Shown: positions 37,636 through 52,000, counted from the stretch's first letter. The stretch: 64,000 bases of DNA from Euonymus europaeus (GCA_963580455.1 OY756972.1:13345001-13409000); one strand, 5' to 3'. The notes: generated by a model not told the origin, from the sequence alone. Made by a program: numbers and translations.

Positions 37636-38889
37636 TTTGGCATCGAAATAATCTAGGGAGCTTAGACTCGTAAAATTTGACATAGAAGAACATTAAAAAG
37701 TGTATCCCGAGAAACTTTGATAGTCCGAAGTTGCTCAACTCTCTCTATGGAGGAGCTTTTAACGGTTTTGTCCATTTGTCATAGAAAGTTGGTGTTTTGG
37801 CATCGAAATAATCTATGAAGCTTAGACTCGTAAAATTTGACATAGAAGAACAATAAAAAGTCTATCCCGAGCAACTTTGATAGTCCGAAGTTGCTCAACT
37901 CTCTCTATGGAGGAGCTTTTAACGGTTTTGTCCATTTGTCATAGAAAGTTGGTGTTTTGGCATCGAAATAATCTACGATGCTTATACTCATAAAATTTGA
38001 CATATAAGAAAAATAAAAAGTGTACACGGAGCAACCTTTATGGTCCGAAGTTGCTCAACTCTGTCTATGGAGGAGCTTTTAACGGTTTTGTCTATCTGTC
38101 ATAGAAAGTTGTTGTTTTGGCATCGAAATAATCTAGGAAGCTTATACTCATAAAGTTTAACATAAAAGAACAATAAAAATTATACACTGACCAACTTTGA
38201 TGGTCCGAAGTTGCTCAACTTTCTCTATGGAGGAGCTTTTAACGGTTTTGTCTATTTGTCATAGGGAGTTGGTGTTTTGGCATCGAAATAATCTAGGAAA
38301 CTTATACTCGTAAAATTTGACGTTGAAGAACAATTAAAAGTGTACACCGACCAACTTTGATGGTCCGAAGTTGCTCAACTTTCTCTATAGAGGAGTTTTT
38401 AACAGTTTCGTCCATTTGTCATAGAAAGTTGGTGTTTTGGCATCGAAATAATCTAGGAAGCTTATACTCATAAAATTTGACATATAAAAACAGTAAAAAT
38501 TGTACACCGAGCAACTTTGATGGTCCGAAGTTGCTCAACTGTCTCTACGGAGGAGTTTTTAACGGTTTTGTCCATTTGTCATAGAAAGTTGGTGTTTTGA
38601 CATCGAAATAATCTATGAAGCTTATACTCATAAAATTTGACATATAAGAACAATAAAAATTGTACACCGAGCTACTTTGATGGTCCGAAGTTACTCAGCT
38701 CTCTCTATGGAGGAGCTTTTAACGGTTTTGTCCACTTTTCATAGAAAGTTGGTGTTTTGGCATCGAAATAATCTAGGGAGCTATACTCGTAAAATTTGAC
38801 ATAGAAGAACAAAAAAAAGTCTATCCCGAGCAACTTTGATAGTCCGAAGTTGCTCAACTCTCTCTATGGAGGAGCTTTTAACGGTTTTG
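37636..38889 (+). repeat. Transition between left- and right-type satellite families
   Basis: Up to about 38.09 kb units are of left type. GTGTACACGGAGCAACC units end at about 38030. After this, units carry ACCAACTTTGATGG, GAACAATTAAAAG, GAGAGTTGG-like starts, CACTTTGATGGTC and TTACTCA variants. A run of eight A residues in GAACAAAAAAAAG appears at about 38810 and 38970. No gene or inserted element marks the change. Confidence 0.7.
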
Positions 38890-39870
38890 TCCATTTGTCG
38901 TAGAAAGTTGGTGTTTTGGCATCGAAATAATCTAGGAAGCATATACTCATAAAATTTGACATATAAGAACAAAAAAAAGTGTATCCCGAGCAACTTTGAT
39001 CGTCCGAAGTTGCTCAACTGTCTCTATGGAGGAGTTTTTAACGGTTTTGTCCATTTGTCATAGAAAGTTGGTGTTTTGACATCGAAATAATCTATGAAGC
39101 TTATACTCATAAAATTTGACATATAAGAACAATAAAAATTGTACAACGAGCCACTTTGATGGTCTGAAGTTTCTCAACTCCCTCTATGGAGAAGCTTTTA
39201 ACGGTGTCGTCCATTTGTCATAGAAAGTTGGTGTTTTGGCATCGAAATAATCAATGAAGCTTATACTTATAAAATTTCACATATAAGAACAATAAAAATT
39301 GTACACCGATCAACTTTAATGGTCCGAAGTTGCTCAACTCTCTCTATGGAGGAGCTTTTAACGGTTTTGTCCATTTGTCATAGAAAGTTGGTGTTTTGGC
39401 ATCGAAATAATCTAGGGAGCTTATACTCGTAAAATTTGACATAGAAGAACAATAAAAAGTCTATCCCGAGCAACTTTGATAGTCCGAAGTTGCTCAACTC
39501 TCTCGATGGAGGAGCTTTTAACGGTTTTGTCCATTTGTCATAGAAAGTTGGTGTTTTGGCATCGAAATAATCTAGGAAGCTTATACTCATAAAGTTTGAC
39601 ATATAAGAACAGTAGAAATTGTACACCGAGCAAGTTTGATGATCCGAAGTTGCTCAACTCTCTCTATGGATGAGCTTTTAACGGTTTTGTCCATTGCTCA
39701 TAGAAAGTTGGTGTTTGGCATCGAAATAATCTAGGAAGCATATACTCATAAAATTTGACATATAAGAACAATAAAAAGTGTATCCCGAGCAACTTTGATA
39801 GTCCGAAGTTGCTCAACTCTCTCTATGGAGGAGCATTTAACGGTTTTGTTTATTTGTCGTTGAAAGTTGG
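38890..39870 (+). repeat. 8-monomer repeat (1279-bp offset), copy 1
   Basis: Matches 40169-41149. Markers: GAACAAAAAAAAGTGTATCC, ACGGTGTCGTCC (39201 and 40480), TCTCGATGGAGG, AACAGTAGAAATTG and the 159-bp GGTGTTTGGCATCG unit. Confidence 0.8.
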
Positions 39871-40168
39871 TGTTTTGACATCGAAATAATCTATGAAGCT
39901 TATACTCATAAAATTTGACATATAAGAACAATAAAAATTGTACAACGAGCCACTTTGATGGTCTGAAGTTTCTCAACTCCCTCTATGGAGAAGCTTTTAA
40001 CGGTTTTGTCTATTCGGCATAGAAAGTTGGTGTTTTGGCATCGAAATAATCTAGGAAGCATATACTCATAAAATTTGACATATAAGAACAAAAAAAAGTG
40101 TATCCCGAGCAGCTTTGATAGTCCGAAGTTGCTCAACTCTCTTTATGGAGAAGCTTTTAACGGTTTTG
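39871..40168 (+). repeat. Link between the two 1279-bp copies
   Basis: About two monomers that also resemble neighbouring units: ACAACGAGCCACTTTGATGG with GAAGTTTCTCAACTCC is present at about 39143, 39942 and 40422. No other content is seen. Confidence 0.65.
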
Positions 40169-41149
40169 TCCATTTAGCGTAGAAAGTTGGTGTTTTGGCA
40201 TCGAAATAATCTAGGAAGCATATACTCATAAAATTTGACATATAAGAACAAAAAAAAGTGTATCCCGAGCAACTTTGATAGTCCGAAGTTGCTCAACTGT
40301 CTCTATGGAGGAGTTTTTAACGATTTTGTCCATTTGTCATAAAAAGTTGGTATTTTGACATCGAAATAATCTATGAAGCTTATACTCATAAAATTTGACA
40401 TATAAGAACAATAAAAATTGTACAACGAGCCACTTTGATGGTCTGAAGTTTCTCAACTCCCTCTATGGAGAAGCTTTTAACGGTGTCGTCCATTTGTCAT
40501 AGAAAGTTGGTGTTTTGGCATCGAAATAATCAATGAAGCTTATACTTATAAAATTTCACATATAAGAACAATAAAAATTGTACACCGATCAACTTTAATG
40601 GTCCGAAGTTGCTCAACTCTCTCTATGGAGGAGCTTTTAACGGTTTTGTCCATTTGTCATAGAAAGTTGGTGTTTTGGCATCGAAATAATCTAGGGAGCT
40701 TATACTCGTAAAATTTGACATAGAAGAACAATAAAAAGTCTATCCCGAGCAACTTTGATAGTCCGAAGTTGCTCAACTCTCTCGATGGAGGAGCTTTTAA
40801 CGGTTTTGTCCATTTGTCATAGAAAGTTGGTGTTTTGGCATCGAAATAATCTAGGAAGCTTATACTCATAAAGTTTGACATATAAGAACAGTAGAAATTG
40901 TACACCGAGCAAGTTTGATGATCCGAAGTTGCTCAACTCTCTCTATGGATGAGCTTTTAACGGTTTTGTCCATTGCTCATAGAAAGTTGGTGTTTGGCAT
41001 CGAAATAATCTAGGAAGCATATACTCATAAAATTTGACATATAAGAACAATAAAAAGTGTATCCCGAGCAACTTTGATAGTCCGAAGTTGCTCAACTCTC
41101 TCTATGGAGGAGCATTTAACGGTTTTGTTTATTTGTCGTTGAAAGTTGG
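40169..41149 (+). repeat. 8-monomer repeat (1279-bp offset), copy 2
   Basis: Near-identical to 38890-39870, including the one-base loss in GGTGTTTGGCATCG at about 40992. The match ends at about 41150, where GTGCTTTGGCATCG faces GTGTTTTGACATCG in copy 1. Confidence 0.8.
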
Positions 41150-41189
41150 TGCTTTGGCATCGAAATAATCTAGAAAGCTTAAACTCATA
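41150..41189 (+). repeat. Short junction within one monomer
   Basis: Part of a single unit (AATCTAGAAAGCTTAAACTC) between the 1279-bp pair and the start of the 11.35-kb super-repeat. Confidence 0.55.
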
Positions 41190-41704
41190 AAATTTGACAT
41201 ATAAGAACAGTAAAAATTGTACACCGAGCAACTTTGATGGTCCGAAGTTGCCCAACTGTCTCTATGGAGGAGTTTTTAACGGTTTTGTCCATTTGTCATA
41301 GAAAGTTGGTGTTTTGGCATCGAAATAATCTATGAAGCTTATACTCATAAAATTTGACATATAAGAACAATAAAATTGTACAACGAGCCACTTTGATGGT
41401 CCGAAGTTTCTCAACTCCCTCTGTGGAGTAGTTTTTAACGGTTTCGTCCATTTGTCATAGAAAGTTGGTGTTTTGGCATCGAAATAATCTAGTGAGCTTA
41501 TACTCGTAAAATTTGACATAGAAGAACAATAAAAAGTCTATCCTGAGCAACTTTGATAATCCGAAGTTCCTCAACTCTCACTATGGAGGAGCTTTTAACG
41601 ATTTTGTCCATTTGTCATAGAAAGTTGGTGTTTTGGCATCGAAATAATCTAAGAAGCTTAAAATCGTAAAATTTGACATATAAGAACAATAAAAAGTGTA
41701 CACC

Positions 41705-41732
41705 GAGCAACTTCGATGATCCGAAGTTGCTC
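41705..41732. repeat. Perfect 11-bp dyad variant (super-repeat copy 1)
   Basis: GAGCAACTTCG pairs perfectly with CGAAGTTGCTC around the 6-nt loop ATGATC. The same variant is present at 53052-53079, the equivalent position of the second super-repeat copy, so it was carried by the large duplication. Confidence 0.85.
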
Positions 41733-42689
41733 AACTCTCTCTGTGGAGGAGCTTTTAACGATTTTGTCCATTGGTCATAGAAAGTTGGTGTTTTGCCATC
41801 GAAATAATCTAGGAAGCGTATACTCATAAAATTTGACATATAAGAACAATAAAAAGTGTATCCCGAGCAACTTTGATAGTCCGAAGTTGTTCAACTCTCT
41901 CTATGGAGGAGCTTTTAACGGTTTTGTCCATTTGTCATAGAAAGTTGGTGTTTTGGCATCGAATTAATCTAGGAAGCTTATACTCATAAAATTTGACATA
42001 TAAGAACAGTAAAAATTGTACACCGAGCCACTTTGATGGTCCGAAGTTACTCAACTCTCTGTATGGAGGAGCTTTTAACGGTTTCGTCCATTTGTCATAG
42101 AAAGTTGGTGTTTTGGCATCGAAATAATCAATGAAGCTTATACTCATAAAATTTGACATAATAGAATAATAAAAATTGTACACCGACCAACTTTGATGGT
42201 CCGAAGTTACTCAACTCTCTCTATGGAGGAGCTTTTAACGGTTTCGTCCATTTGTCATAGAGAGTTGGTGTTTTGGCATCGAAATAATCTAGGAAACTTA
42301 TACTCGTAAAATTTGACATAGAAGAATAATTAAAAGTGTACACCGACCAACTTTGATGGTCCGAAGTTGCTCAACTGTCTCTATGGAGGAGCTTTTAACG
42401 GTTTTGTCCATTTGTCATAGAAAGTTGGTGTTTTGGCATCGAAATAATCTAGGAAGCTTATACTCTAAAATTTGACATATAAGAACAATAAAAATTGTAC
42501 ACCGAGCAACTTTGATGGTCCGAAGTTGCTCAACTCTCTCTATGGAGGAGCTTTTAACGGTTTCGTCCATTTGTCATAGAAAGTTGGTGTTTTGGCATCG
42601 AAATAATCTAGGAAGCTTACACTCATAAAATTTTACATATAAGAACAATAAAATGTGTATCTCGAGCAACTTTGATTGTCCGAAGTTGC

Positions 42690-45600
42690 TCAACTCTCTC
42701 TATGGAGGAGCTTTTAATGGTTTTGTCCATTTGTCATAGAAAGTTTGTGTTTTGGCATCGAAATAATCTAGGAAGCTTATACACATAAAATTTGACATAT
42801 AAGAACATTAAAAATTATACACTGAGCCACTTTGATGGTCCGAAGTTACTCAACTCTCTCTACGGAGGAGCTTTTAACGGTTTCGTCCATTTGTCATAGA
42901 AAGTTGGTGTTTTGGCATCGACATAATCAATGAATCTTATACTCATAAAATTTGACATAAAAGAACAACAAAAATTATACACCGAGCAACTTTGATGGTC
43001 CGAAGTTGCTCAACTCTCTTTATGGAGGAGCTTTTAACGGTTTCGTCCATTTGTCATAGAGAGTTGGCGTTTTGGCATCGAAATAATCTAGGAAACTTAT
43101 ACTAGTAAAATTTGACAGAGAATAACAATAAAAAGTCTATCCCGAGCAAATTTGATAGTCCGAACTTGCTCAACTCTCTCTATGAAGGAGCTTTTAACCG
43201 TTTTGTCCATTTGTCATAGAAAGTTGGTGTTTTGGCATCGAAATAATCTATGAAGCTTAAACTCGTAAAATTTGAAATATAAGAACAATTAAAAGTGTAC
43301 ACCGAGCAACTTTGATAGTCCGAAGTTGCTCAACTCTCTCTATGGAGGAGCTTTTAACAGTTTTCTCCATTTCTCATAGAAAGTAGGTGTTTTGGCATCG
43401 AAATAATCAATGAAGCTTATACTCCTAAAATTTAACATATAAGAACAATAAAAATTGTACACCGAGCAAATTTGATAGTCCGAAGTTGCTCAACTCTCTC
43501 TATGGAGCAGCTTTTAACGGTTTTGTCTATTTGTCATAGAAAGTTGGTGTTTTGGCGTCGAAATAATCTAGGAAGCTTATACTCATAAAATTTGACATAT
43601 AAGAACAGTAAAAATTGTACACCGAGCCACTTTGATGGTCCGAAGTTACTCAACTCTCTCTATGCAGGAGCTTTTAACGGTTTCGTCCATTTGTCATACA
43701 AAGTTGGTGTTTTGGCATCGAAATAATCAATGAAGCTTATACTCATAAAATTTAACATAAAAGAACAATAAAAATTGTACACTGAGCAACTTTGATGGTC
43801 CGAAGTTACTCAACTCTCTCTATGGAGGAGCTTTTAACGGTTTCCTCCATTTGTCATAGAGAGTTGGTGTTTTGGCATCGAAATAATCTAGGAAGCTTAT
43901 ACACATAAAATTTGACATATAAGAACTGTAAAAATTGTACACCGAGCCACTTTGGTGATCCGAAGTTACTCAACTCTATCTACGGAGGAGCTTTTAACGG
44001 TCTCGTCCATTTGTCATAGAAAGTTGGTGTTTTGGCATCGACATAATCATTGAAGCTTATACTCATAAAATTTCACATAAAAGAACAATAAAAATTATAC
44101 AACGAGCAACTTTGATGGTCCGAAGTTGCTCAACTCTCTCTATGGAGGAGATTTTAACGGTTTCGTCCATTTCTCATAGAGAGTTGGAGTTTTGGCATCA
44201 AAATAATCTAGGAAACTTATACTAGTAAAATTTGACATAAAAGAACGATAAAAAGTCTATCCCGAGCAACTTTGATAGTCCGAAGTTGCTCAACTCTCTC
44301 TATGAAGGAGCTTTTAACGGTTTTGTCCATTTGCCATAGAAAGTTGGTGTTTTGGCATCGAAATAATCTATGTGGCTTAAACTCGTAAAATTTGACATAT
44401 AAGAAAAATAAAAATTGTACACTGAGCCACTTTGGTGGTCTGAAGTTACTCAACTCTCTCTACGGAGGAGTTTTAACGGTCTCGTCCATTTGTCATAGAA
44501 AGTTGGTGTTTTGGCATCGACATAATCAATGAAGCTTATACTCATAAAATTTCACATAAAAGAACAATAAAAATTATACACCGAGCAACTTTGGTGGTCC
44601 GAAGTTGCTCAACTCTCTCTATGGAGGAGCTTTTAACGATTTTGTCCATTTGTCATAGAAAGTTGGTGTTTTGGCATCGAAATAATCTAGGAAGCTTACA
44701 CTCATAAAATTTGACATAGAAGAACATTAAAAAGTGTATCTCGAGCAACTTTGATAGTCCGAAGTTGCTCAACTCTCTCTATGGAGGAGCTTTTAGCTGT
44801 TTCGTCCATTTGTCATAGAAAGTTCGTGTTTTAGCATCTAAATAATCTAGGAAGCTTATACTCCTAAAATTTGACATAGAAGAACAATAAAAAGTCTATC
44901 CCGAGCAACTTTGGTAGTCCGAAATTGCTCAACTCTCTCTATGAAGGAGCTTTTAACGGTTTTGTCCATTTCTCATAGAAAGTTGGTGTTTTGGCATCGA
45001 AATAATCAACGAAGCTTATACTCCTAAAATTTAACAAATAAGAACAATAAAAATTGTACACCGAGCAACTTTGATGGTCCGAAGTTGCTCAACTCTCTCT
45101 ATGGAAGAGCTTTTAACGATTTAGTCCATTTGTCATAGAGAGTTGTTGTTTTGGCATCGACATAATCAATGAAGCTTATACTCATAAAATTTCACATAAA
45201 AGAACAATAAAAATTATACACCGAGCAACTTTGATGGTCCGAAGTTGCTCAACTCTCTCTATGTAGGAGATATTAACGGTTTCGTCCATTTGTCATAGAG
45301 AGTTGGTGTTTTGGCATCGAAATAATCTAGGAAACTTATACTAGTAAAATTTGACATAAAAGAACGATAAAAAGTCTATCCCGAGCAACTTTGATAGTCC
45401 GAAGTTGCTCAACTCTCTCTATGAAGGAGCTTTTAACGGTTTTGTCCATTTGTCATAGAAAGTTGGTGTTTTGGCATCGAAATAATCTATGAAGCTTAAA
45501 TTCGTAAAATTTGACATATAAGAACAATCAAAAGTGTACACCGAGCAACTGTGTTAGTCCGAAGTTGCTCAACTCTGTCTATGGAGGAGCTTTTAACGGT

Positions 45601-45889
45601 TTTGTCCATTTGGTATAGAAAGTTGGTGTTTTGGCATCGAAATAATCTAGAAAGCTTACACTCATAAAATTTGAAATATAAAACCAATAAAAAGTGTATC
45701 CCGAGCAACTTTGATTGTCCGAAGTTGCTCAACTCTCTCTATGGAGGAGCTTTTAATGGTTTTGTCCATTTGTCATAAAAAGTTGGTGTTTTCGCATCGA
45801 AATAATCAATGAAGCTTATACTCCTAAAATTTAACAAATAAGAACAATAAAATTTGTACACCGAGCAACTTTGATGGTCCGAAGTTGCT
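42690..45889 (+). repeat. 20-monomer HOR (3.2 kb), copy 1
   Basis: Starts at AATGGTTTTGTCC with GTTTGTGTTTTGG. Ordered markers: AACAACAAAAATTATAC at 42964, CAGAGAATAACAATAAAAAG at about 43115, TGGCGTCG at about 43555, GGTCTCGTCC at about 43999, CTATGTGGCTTAAAC at about 44369 and CAATCAAAAGTG at about 45526. A private one-base loss (GGAGTTTTAACGG) is at about 44471. Confidence 0.85.
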
Positions 45890-48800
45890 CAACTCTCTCT
45901 ATCGAGGAGCTTTTAATGGTTTTGTCCATTTGTCATAGAAAGTTTGTGTTTTGGCATCGAAATAATCTAGGAAGCTTATACACATAAAATTTGACATATA
46001 AGAACATTAAAAATTATACACCGAGCAACTTTGATGGTCCGAAGTTACTCAACTCTCTCTACGGAGGAGCTTTTAACGGTTTCGTCCATTTGTCATAGAA
46101 AGTTGGTGTTTTGGCATCGACATAATCAATGAATCTTATACTCATAAAATTTGACATAAAAGAACAACAAAAATTATACACCGAGCAACTTTGGTGGTCC
46201 GAAGTTGCTCAACTCTCTTTATGGAGGAGCTTTTAACGGTTTCGTCCATTTGTCATAGAGAGTTGTTGTTTTGGCATCGAAATAATCTAGGAAACTTATA
46301 CTAGTAAAATTTGACAGAGAATAACAATAAAAAGTCTATCCCGAGCAAATTTGATAGTCCGAACTTGCTCAACTCTCTCTATGAAGGAGCTTTTAACCGT
46401 TTTGTCCATTTGTCATAGAAAGTTGGTGTTTTGGCATCGAAATAATCTATGAAGCTTAAACTCGTAAAATTTGAAATATAAGAACAATTAAAAGTGTACA
46501 CCGAGCAACTTTGATAGTCCGAAGTTGCTCAACTCTCTCTATGGAGGAGCTTTTAACGGTTTTCTCCATTTGTCATAGAAAGTAGGTGTTTTGGCATCGA
46601 AATAATCAATGAAGCTTATACTCCTAAAATTTAACATATAAGAACAATAAAAATTGTACACCGAGCAAATTTGATAGTCCGAAGTTGCTCAACTCTCTCT
46701 ATGGAGCAGCTTTTAACGGTTTTGTCTATTTGTCATAGAAAGTTGGTGTTTTGGCGTCGAAATAATCTAGGAAGCTTATACTCATAAAATTTGACATATA
46801 AGAACAGTAAAAATTGTACACCGAGCCACTTTGACGGTCCGAAGTTACTCAACTCTCTCTATGCAGGAGCTTTTAACGGTTTCGTCCATTTGTCAAAGAA
46901 AGTTGGTGTTTTGGCATCGAAATAATCAATGAAGCTTATACTCATAAAATTTAACATAAAAGAACAATAAAAATTGTACACTGAGCAACTTTGATGGTCC
47001 GAAGTTATTCAACTCTCTCTATGGAGGAGCTTTTAACGTTTTCCTCCATTTGTCATAGAGAATTGGTGTTTTGGCATCGAAATAATCTAGGAAGCTTATA
47101 CACATAAAATTTGACATATAAGAACAGTAAAAATTGTACACCGAGCCACTTTGGTGATCCGAAGTTACTCAACTCTATCTACGGAGGAGCTTTTAACGGT
47201 CTCGTCCATTTGTCATAGAAAGTTGGTGTTTTGGCATCGACATAATCATTGAAGCTTATACTCATAAAATTTCACATAAAAGAACAATAAAAATTATACA
47301 CCGAGCAACTTTGATGGTCCGAAGTTGCTCAACTCTCTCTATGGAGGAGATTTTAACGGTTTCGTCCATTTTTCATAGAGAGTTGGAGTTTTGGCATCAA
47401 AATAATCTAGGAAACTTATACTAGTAAAATTTGACATAAAAGAACGATAAAAAGTCTATCCCGAGCAACTTTGATAGTCCGAAGTTGCTCAACTCTCTCT
47501 ATGAAGGAGCTTTTAACGGTTTTGTCCATTTGTCATAGAAAGTTGGTGTTTTGGCATCGAAATAATCTATGTGGCTTAAACTCGTAAAATTTGACATATA
47601 AGAACAATAAAAATTGTACACTGAGCCACTTTGGTGGTCTGAAGTTACTCAACTCTCACTACGGAGGAGCTTTTAACGGTCTCGTCCATTTGTCATAGAA
47701 AGTTGGTGTTTTGGCATCGACATAATCAATGAAGCTTATACTCATAAAATTTCACATAAAAGAACAATAAAAATTATACACCGAGAAACTTTGGTGGTAC
47801 GAAGTTGCTCAACTCTCTCTATGGAGGAGCTTTTAACGATTTTGTCCATTTGTCATAGAAAGTTGGTGTTTTGGCATCGAAATAATCTAGGAAGCTTACA
47901 CTCATAAAATTTGACATAGAAGAACATTAAAAAAGGTATCTGGAGCAACTTTGATAGTCCGAAGTTGCTCAACTCTCTCTATGGAGGAGCTTTTAACTGT
48001 TTCGTCCATTTGTCATAGAAAGTTGGTGTTTTGGCATCTAAATAATCTAGGAAGCTTATACTCCTAAAATTTGACATAGAAGAACAATAAAAAGTCTATC
48101 CCGAGGAACTTTGGTAGTTCGAAATTGCTCAACTCTCTCTATGAAGGAGCTTTTAACGGTTTTGTCCATTTCTCATAGAAAGTTGGTGTTTTGGCATCGA
48201 AATAATCAACGAAGCTTATACTCCTAAAATTTAACAAATAAGAACAATAAAAATTGTACACCGAGCAACTTTGATGGTCCGAAGTTGCTCAACTCTCTCT
48301 ATGGAGGAGCTTTTAATGATTTAGTCCATTTGTCATAGAGAGTTGTTGTTTTGGCATCAACATAATCAATGAAGCTTATACTCATAAAATTTCACATAAA
48401 AGAACAATAAAAATTATACACCGAGCAACTTTGATGGTCCGAAGTTGCTCAACTCTCTCTATGTAGGAGATTTTAACGGTTTCGTCCATTTGTCATAGAG
48501 AGTTGGTGTTTTGGCATCGAAATAATCTAGGAAACTTATACTAGTAAAATTTGACATAAAAGAACGATAAAAAGTCTATCCCGAGCAACTTTGATAGTCC
48601 GAAGTTGCTCAACTCTCTCTATGAATGAGCTTTTAACGGTTTTGTCCATTTGTCATAGAAAGTTGGTGTTTTGGCATCGAAATAATCTATGAAGCTTAAA
48701 TTCGTAAAATTTGACATATAAGAACAATCAAAAGTGTACACCGAGCAACTGTGTTAGTCCGAAGTTGCTCAACTCTGTCTATGGAGGAGCTTTTAACGGT

Positions 48801-49090
48801 TTTGTCCATTTGGTATAGAAAGTTGGTGTTTTGGAATCGAAATAATCTAGAAAGCTTACACTCATAAAATTTGAAATATAAGAACAATAAAAAGTGTATC
48901 CCGAGCAACTTTGATTGTCCGAAGTTGCTCAACTCTCTCTATGGAGGAGCTTTTAACGGTTTTGTCCATTTGTCATAAAAAGTTGGTGTTTTCGCATCGA
49001 AATAATCAATGAAGCTTATACTCCTAAAATTTAACAAATAAGAACAATAAAAATTGTACACCGAGCAACTTTGATGGTCCGAAGTTGCTC
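45890..49090 (+). repeat. 20-monomer HOR (3.2 kb), copy 2
   Basis: Tandem with copy 1: offset 3199 bp, then 3200 bp after the private one-base loss in copy 1. The same markers are at 46163, about 46315, 46755, 47199, 47569 and 48726. Private variants include AAAAAAGGTATCTGGAGC at about 47930 and TTGGAATCG at about 48832. Confidence 0.85.
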
Positions 49091-52000
49091 AACTCTCTCT
49101 ATGGAGGAGCTTTTAACGATTTTGTCCATTTGTCATAGAAAGTTGGTGTTTTGGCACCGAAATAATCTAGGAAGCATATACTCATAAAATTTGACATAGA
49201 AGAACAATAAAAAGTGTATCTCGAGAAACTTTGATAGTCCGAAGTTGCTCAACTCTCTCTATGGAGGAGCTTTTAACGATTTCGTCCATTTGTCTTAGAA
49301 AGTTGGTGTTTTGGCATCTAAATAATCTAGGAAGCTTATACTCATAAAATTTGACATATAAGAACAGTAAAAATAGTACACGGAGCCACTTTGATGGTCT
49401 GAAGTTACTGAACTCTCTCTATGGAGGAGCTTTTAACGGTTTCGTTCATTTGTCATAGAAAGTTGGTGTTTTGGCATCGAAATAATCAATGAAGCTTATA
49501 CTCGTAAAATTTGACATAAAAGAACAATAAAAATTGTACATCGAACAACTTTGATGGTCCGAAGTTGCTCAACTCTCTCTATGGAGGAGCTTTTAACGGT
49601 TTCGTCCATTTGTCATAGAGAGTTGGTGTTTTGGCTTCGAAATAATATAGGAAACTTATACTCGTAAAATTTGACATCGAAGAACGATAAAAAGTCTATC
49701 CCGAGCAACTTTGATAGTCCGAAGTTGCTCAACTCTCTCTATGAAAGGGCTTTTAACGGTTTTGTCCATTTGTCATAGAAAGTTGATGTTTTGGCATCGA
49801 AATAATCTAAAGCTTAAAATCGTAAAATTTGACATATAAGAACAATTAATAGTGTACACCGAGCAATTTTGATGGTCCGAAGTTGATCAACTGTCTCTAT
49901 GGAGGAGCTTTTAACGGTTTTGTCCATTTGTCATAGAAAGTTAGACTTTTGGCATCGAAATAATCTAGGAAGCTTATACTCTAAGATTTGACATATAAGA
50001 ACAATAAAAAGTGTATCCCGAGCAACTTTGATAGTCCGAAGTTGCTCAACTCCCTCTATGGGGGAGCTTTTAACGGTTTTGTCCATTTGTCATAGAAAGC
50101 TGTTGTTTTGGCATCGAAATAATATAGGAAGCTTAAACTCGTAAAATTTGACAATTAAGAACAATTAAAAGTGTACACCGAGCAACTTTCAGGGTCCGAA
50201 GTTGCTCAACTCTCTCTATGGAGGAGCTTTTAACGGTTTTGTCCATTTGTCACAGAAAGTTGGTGTTTTGGCATCGAAATAATCAATGAAGCTTTTACTC
50301 CTAAAATTTCACAAATAAGAACAATAAAAATTGTACACCGAGCAACTTTGATGGTCCGAAGTTGCTCAACTCTCTCTATGGAGGAGCTTTTAACGGTTTT
50401 GTCCATTTGTCATAGAAAGTTGGTGTTTTCGCATCGAAATAATCAATGAAGCTTATACTCCTAAAATTTAACAAAACAGAACAATAAAAATTGTACACCG
50501 AGCAACTTTGATGGTCCGAAGTTGCTCAACTCTCTCTATGGAGGAGCTTTTAACGATTTTGTCCATTTGTCATAGAAAGTTGGTGTTTTGGCACCGAAAT
50601 AATCTAGGAAGCTTATACTCATAAAATTTGACATATAAGAACAATAAAAAGTGTACACCGAGCAACTTTGATGGTCCGAAGTTGCTCAACTCCCTCTATG
50701 GAGGAGCTTTTAACGGTTTCGTTCATTTGTCATAGAAAGTTGGTGTTTTGGCATCGAAATAATCAATGAAGCTTATACTCATAAAATTTGACATAAAAGA
50801 ACAATAAAAATTGTACATCGAGCAACTTTGATGGTCCGAAGTTGCTCAACTCTCTCTATGGAGGAGCTTTTAACGGTTTCGTCCTTTTGTCATAGAGAGT
50901 TGGTGTTTTGGCATCGAAATAATCTAGGAAACTTATACTCGTAAAATTTGACATCGAAGAACGATAAAAAGTCTATCCCGAGCAACTTTGATAGTCCGAA
51001 GTTGCTCAACTCTCTCTATAAAGGAGCTTTTAACGGTTTTGTCCATTTGTCATAGAAAGTTGGTGTTTTGGCATCGAAATAATCTAAAGCTTAAACTCGT
51101 AAAATTTGACATATAAGAACAATTAAAAGTGTACACCGAGCAACTTTGATGGTCCGAAGTTGCTCAACCGTCTCTATGGAGGAGCTTTTAACGGTTTTGT
51201 CCATTTGTCATAGAAAGTTGGTCTTTTGGCATCGAAATAATCTAGGAAGCTTATACTCTAAGATTTGACATATAAGAACAATAAAAAGTGTATCCCGAGC
51301 AACTTTGATAGTCCGAAGTTGCTCAACTCCCTCTATGGGGGAGCTTTTAACGGTTTTGTCCATTTGTCAAAGAAAGTTGTTGTTTTGGCATCGAAATAAT
51401 CTAGGAAACTTATACTCGTAAAATTTGACATCAAAGAACGATAAAAAGTCTATCCCGAGCAACTTTGATTGTCCGAAGTTGCTCAACTCTCTCTATGAAA
51501 GGGCTTTTAACGGTTTTGTCCATTTGTCATAGAAAGTTGATGTTTTGGCATCGAAATAATCTAAAGCTTAAAATCGTAAAATTTGACATATAAGAACAAT
51601 TAATAGTGTACACCGAGAAACTTTGATGGTTCGAAGTTGATCAACTGTCTCTATGGAGGAGCTTTTAACGGTTTTGTCCATTTGTCATAGAAAGTTAGAC
51701 TTTTGGCATCGAAATATTCTAGGAAGCTTATACTCTAAGATTTGACATATAAGAACAATAAAAAGTGTATCCCGAGCAACTTTGATAGTCCGAAGTTGCT
51801 CAACTCCCTCTATGGGGGAGCTTTTAACGGTTTTGTCCATTTGTCATAGAAAGCTGTTGTTTTGGCATCGAAATAATATAGGAAGCTTAAACTCGTAAAA
51901 TTTGACAATTAAGAACAATTAAAAGTGTACACCGAGCAACTTTCAGGGTCCGAAGTTGCTCAACTCCCTCTATGGAGGTGCTTTTAACGGTTTTGTCCAT

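Noticed and set aside
38810..38820. A-runs (GAACAAAAAAAAG) as poly(A) tails of retroposed copies
   Set aside because: They sit at the fixed AATAAAAA position of the monomer, arise by one or two substitutions and are copied by the 1279-bp repeat. No retroposed sequence adjoins them.
37636..38889. Transposon or other insertion at the family boundary near 38.1 kb
   Set aside because: The 160-bp register runs straight through with only a one-base loss at about 38784, and all bases belong to recognisable monomers.
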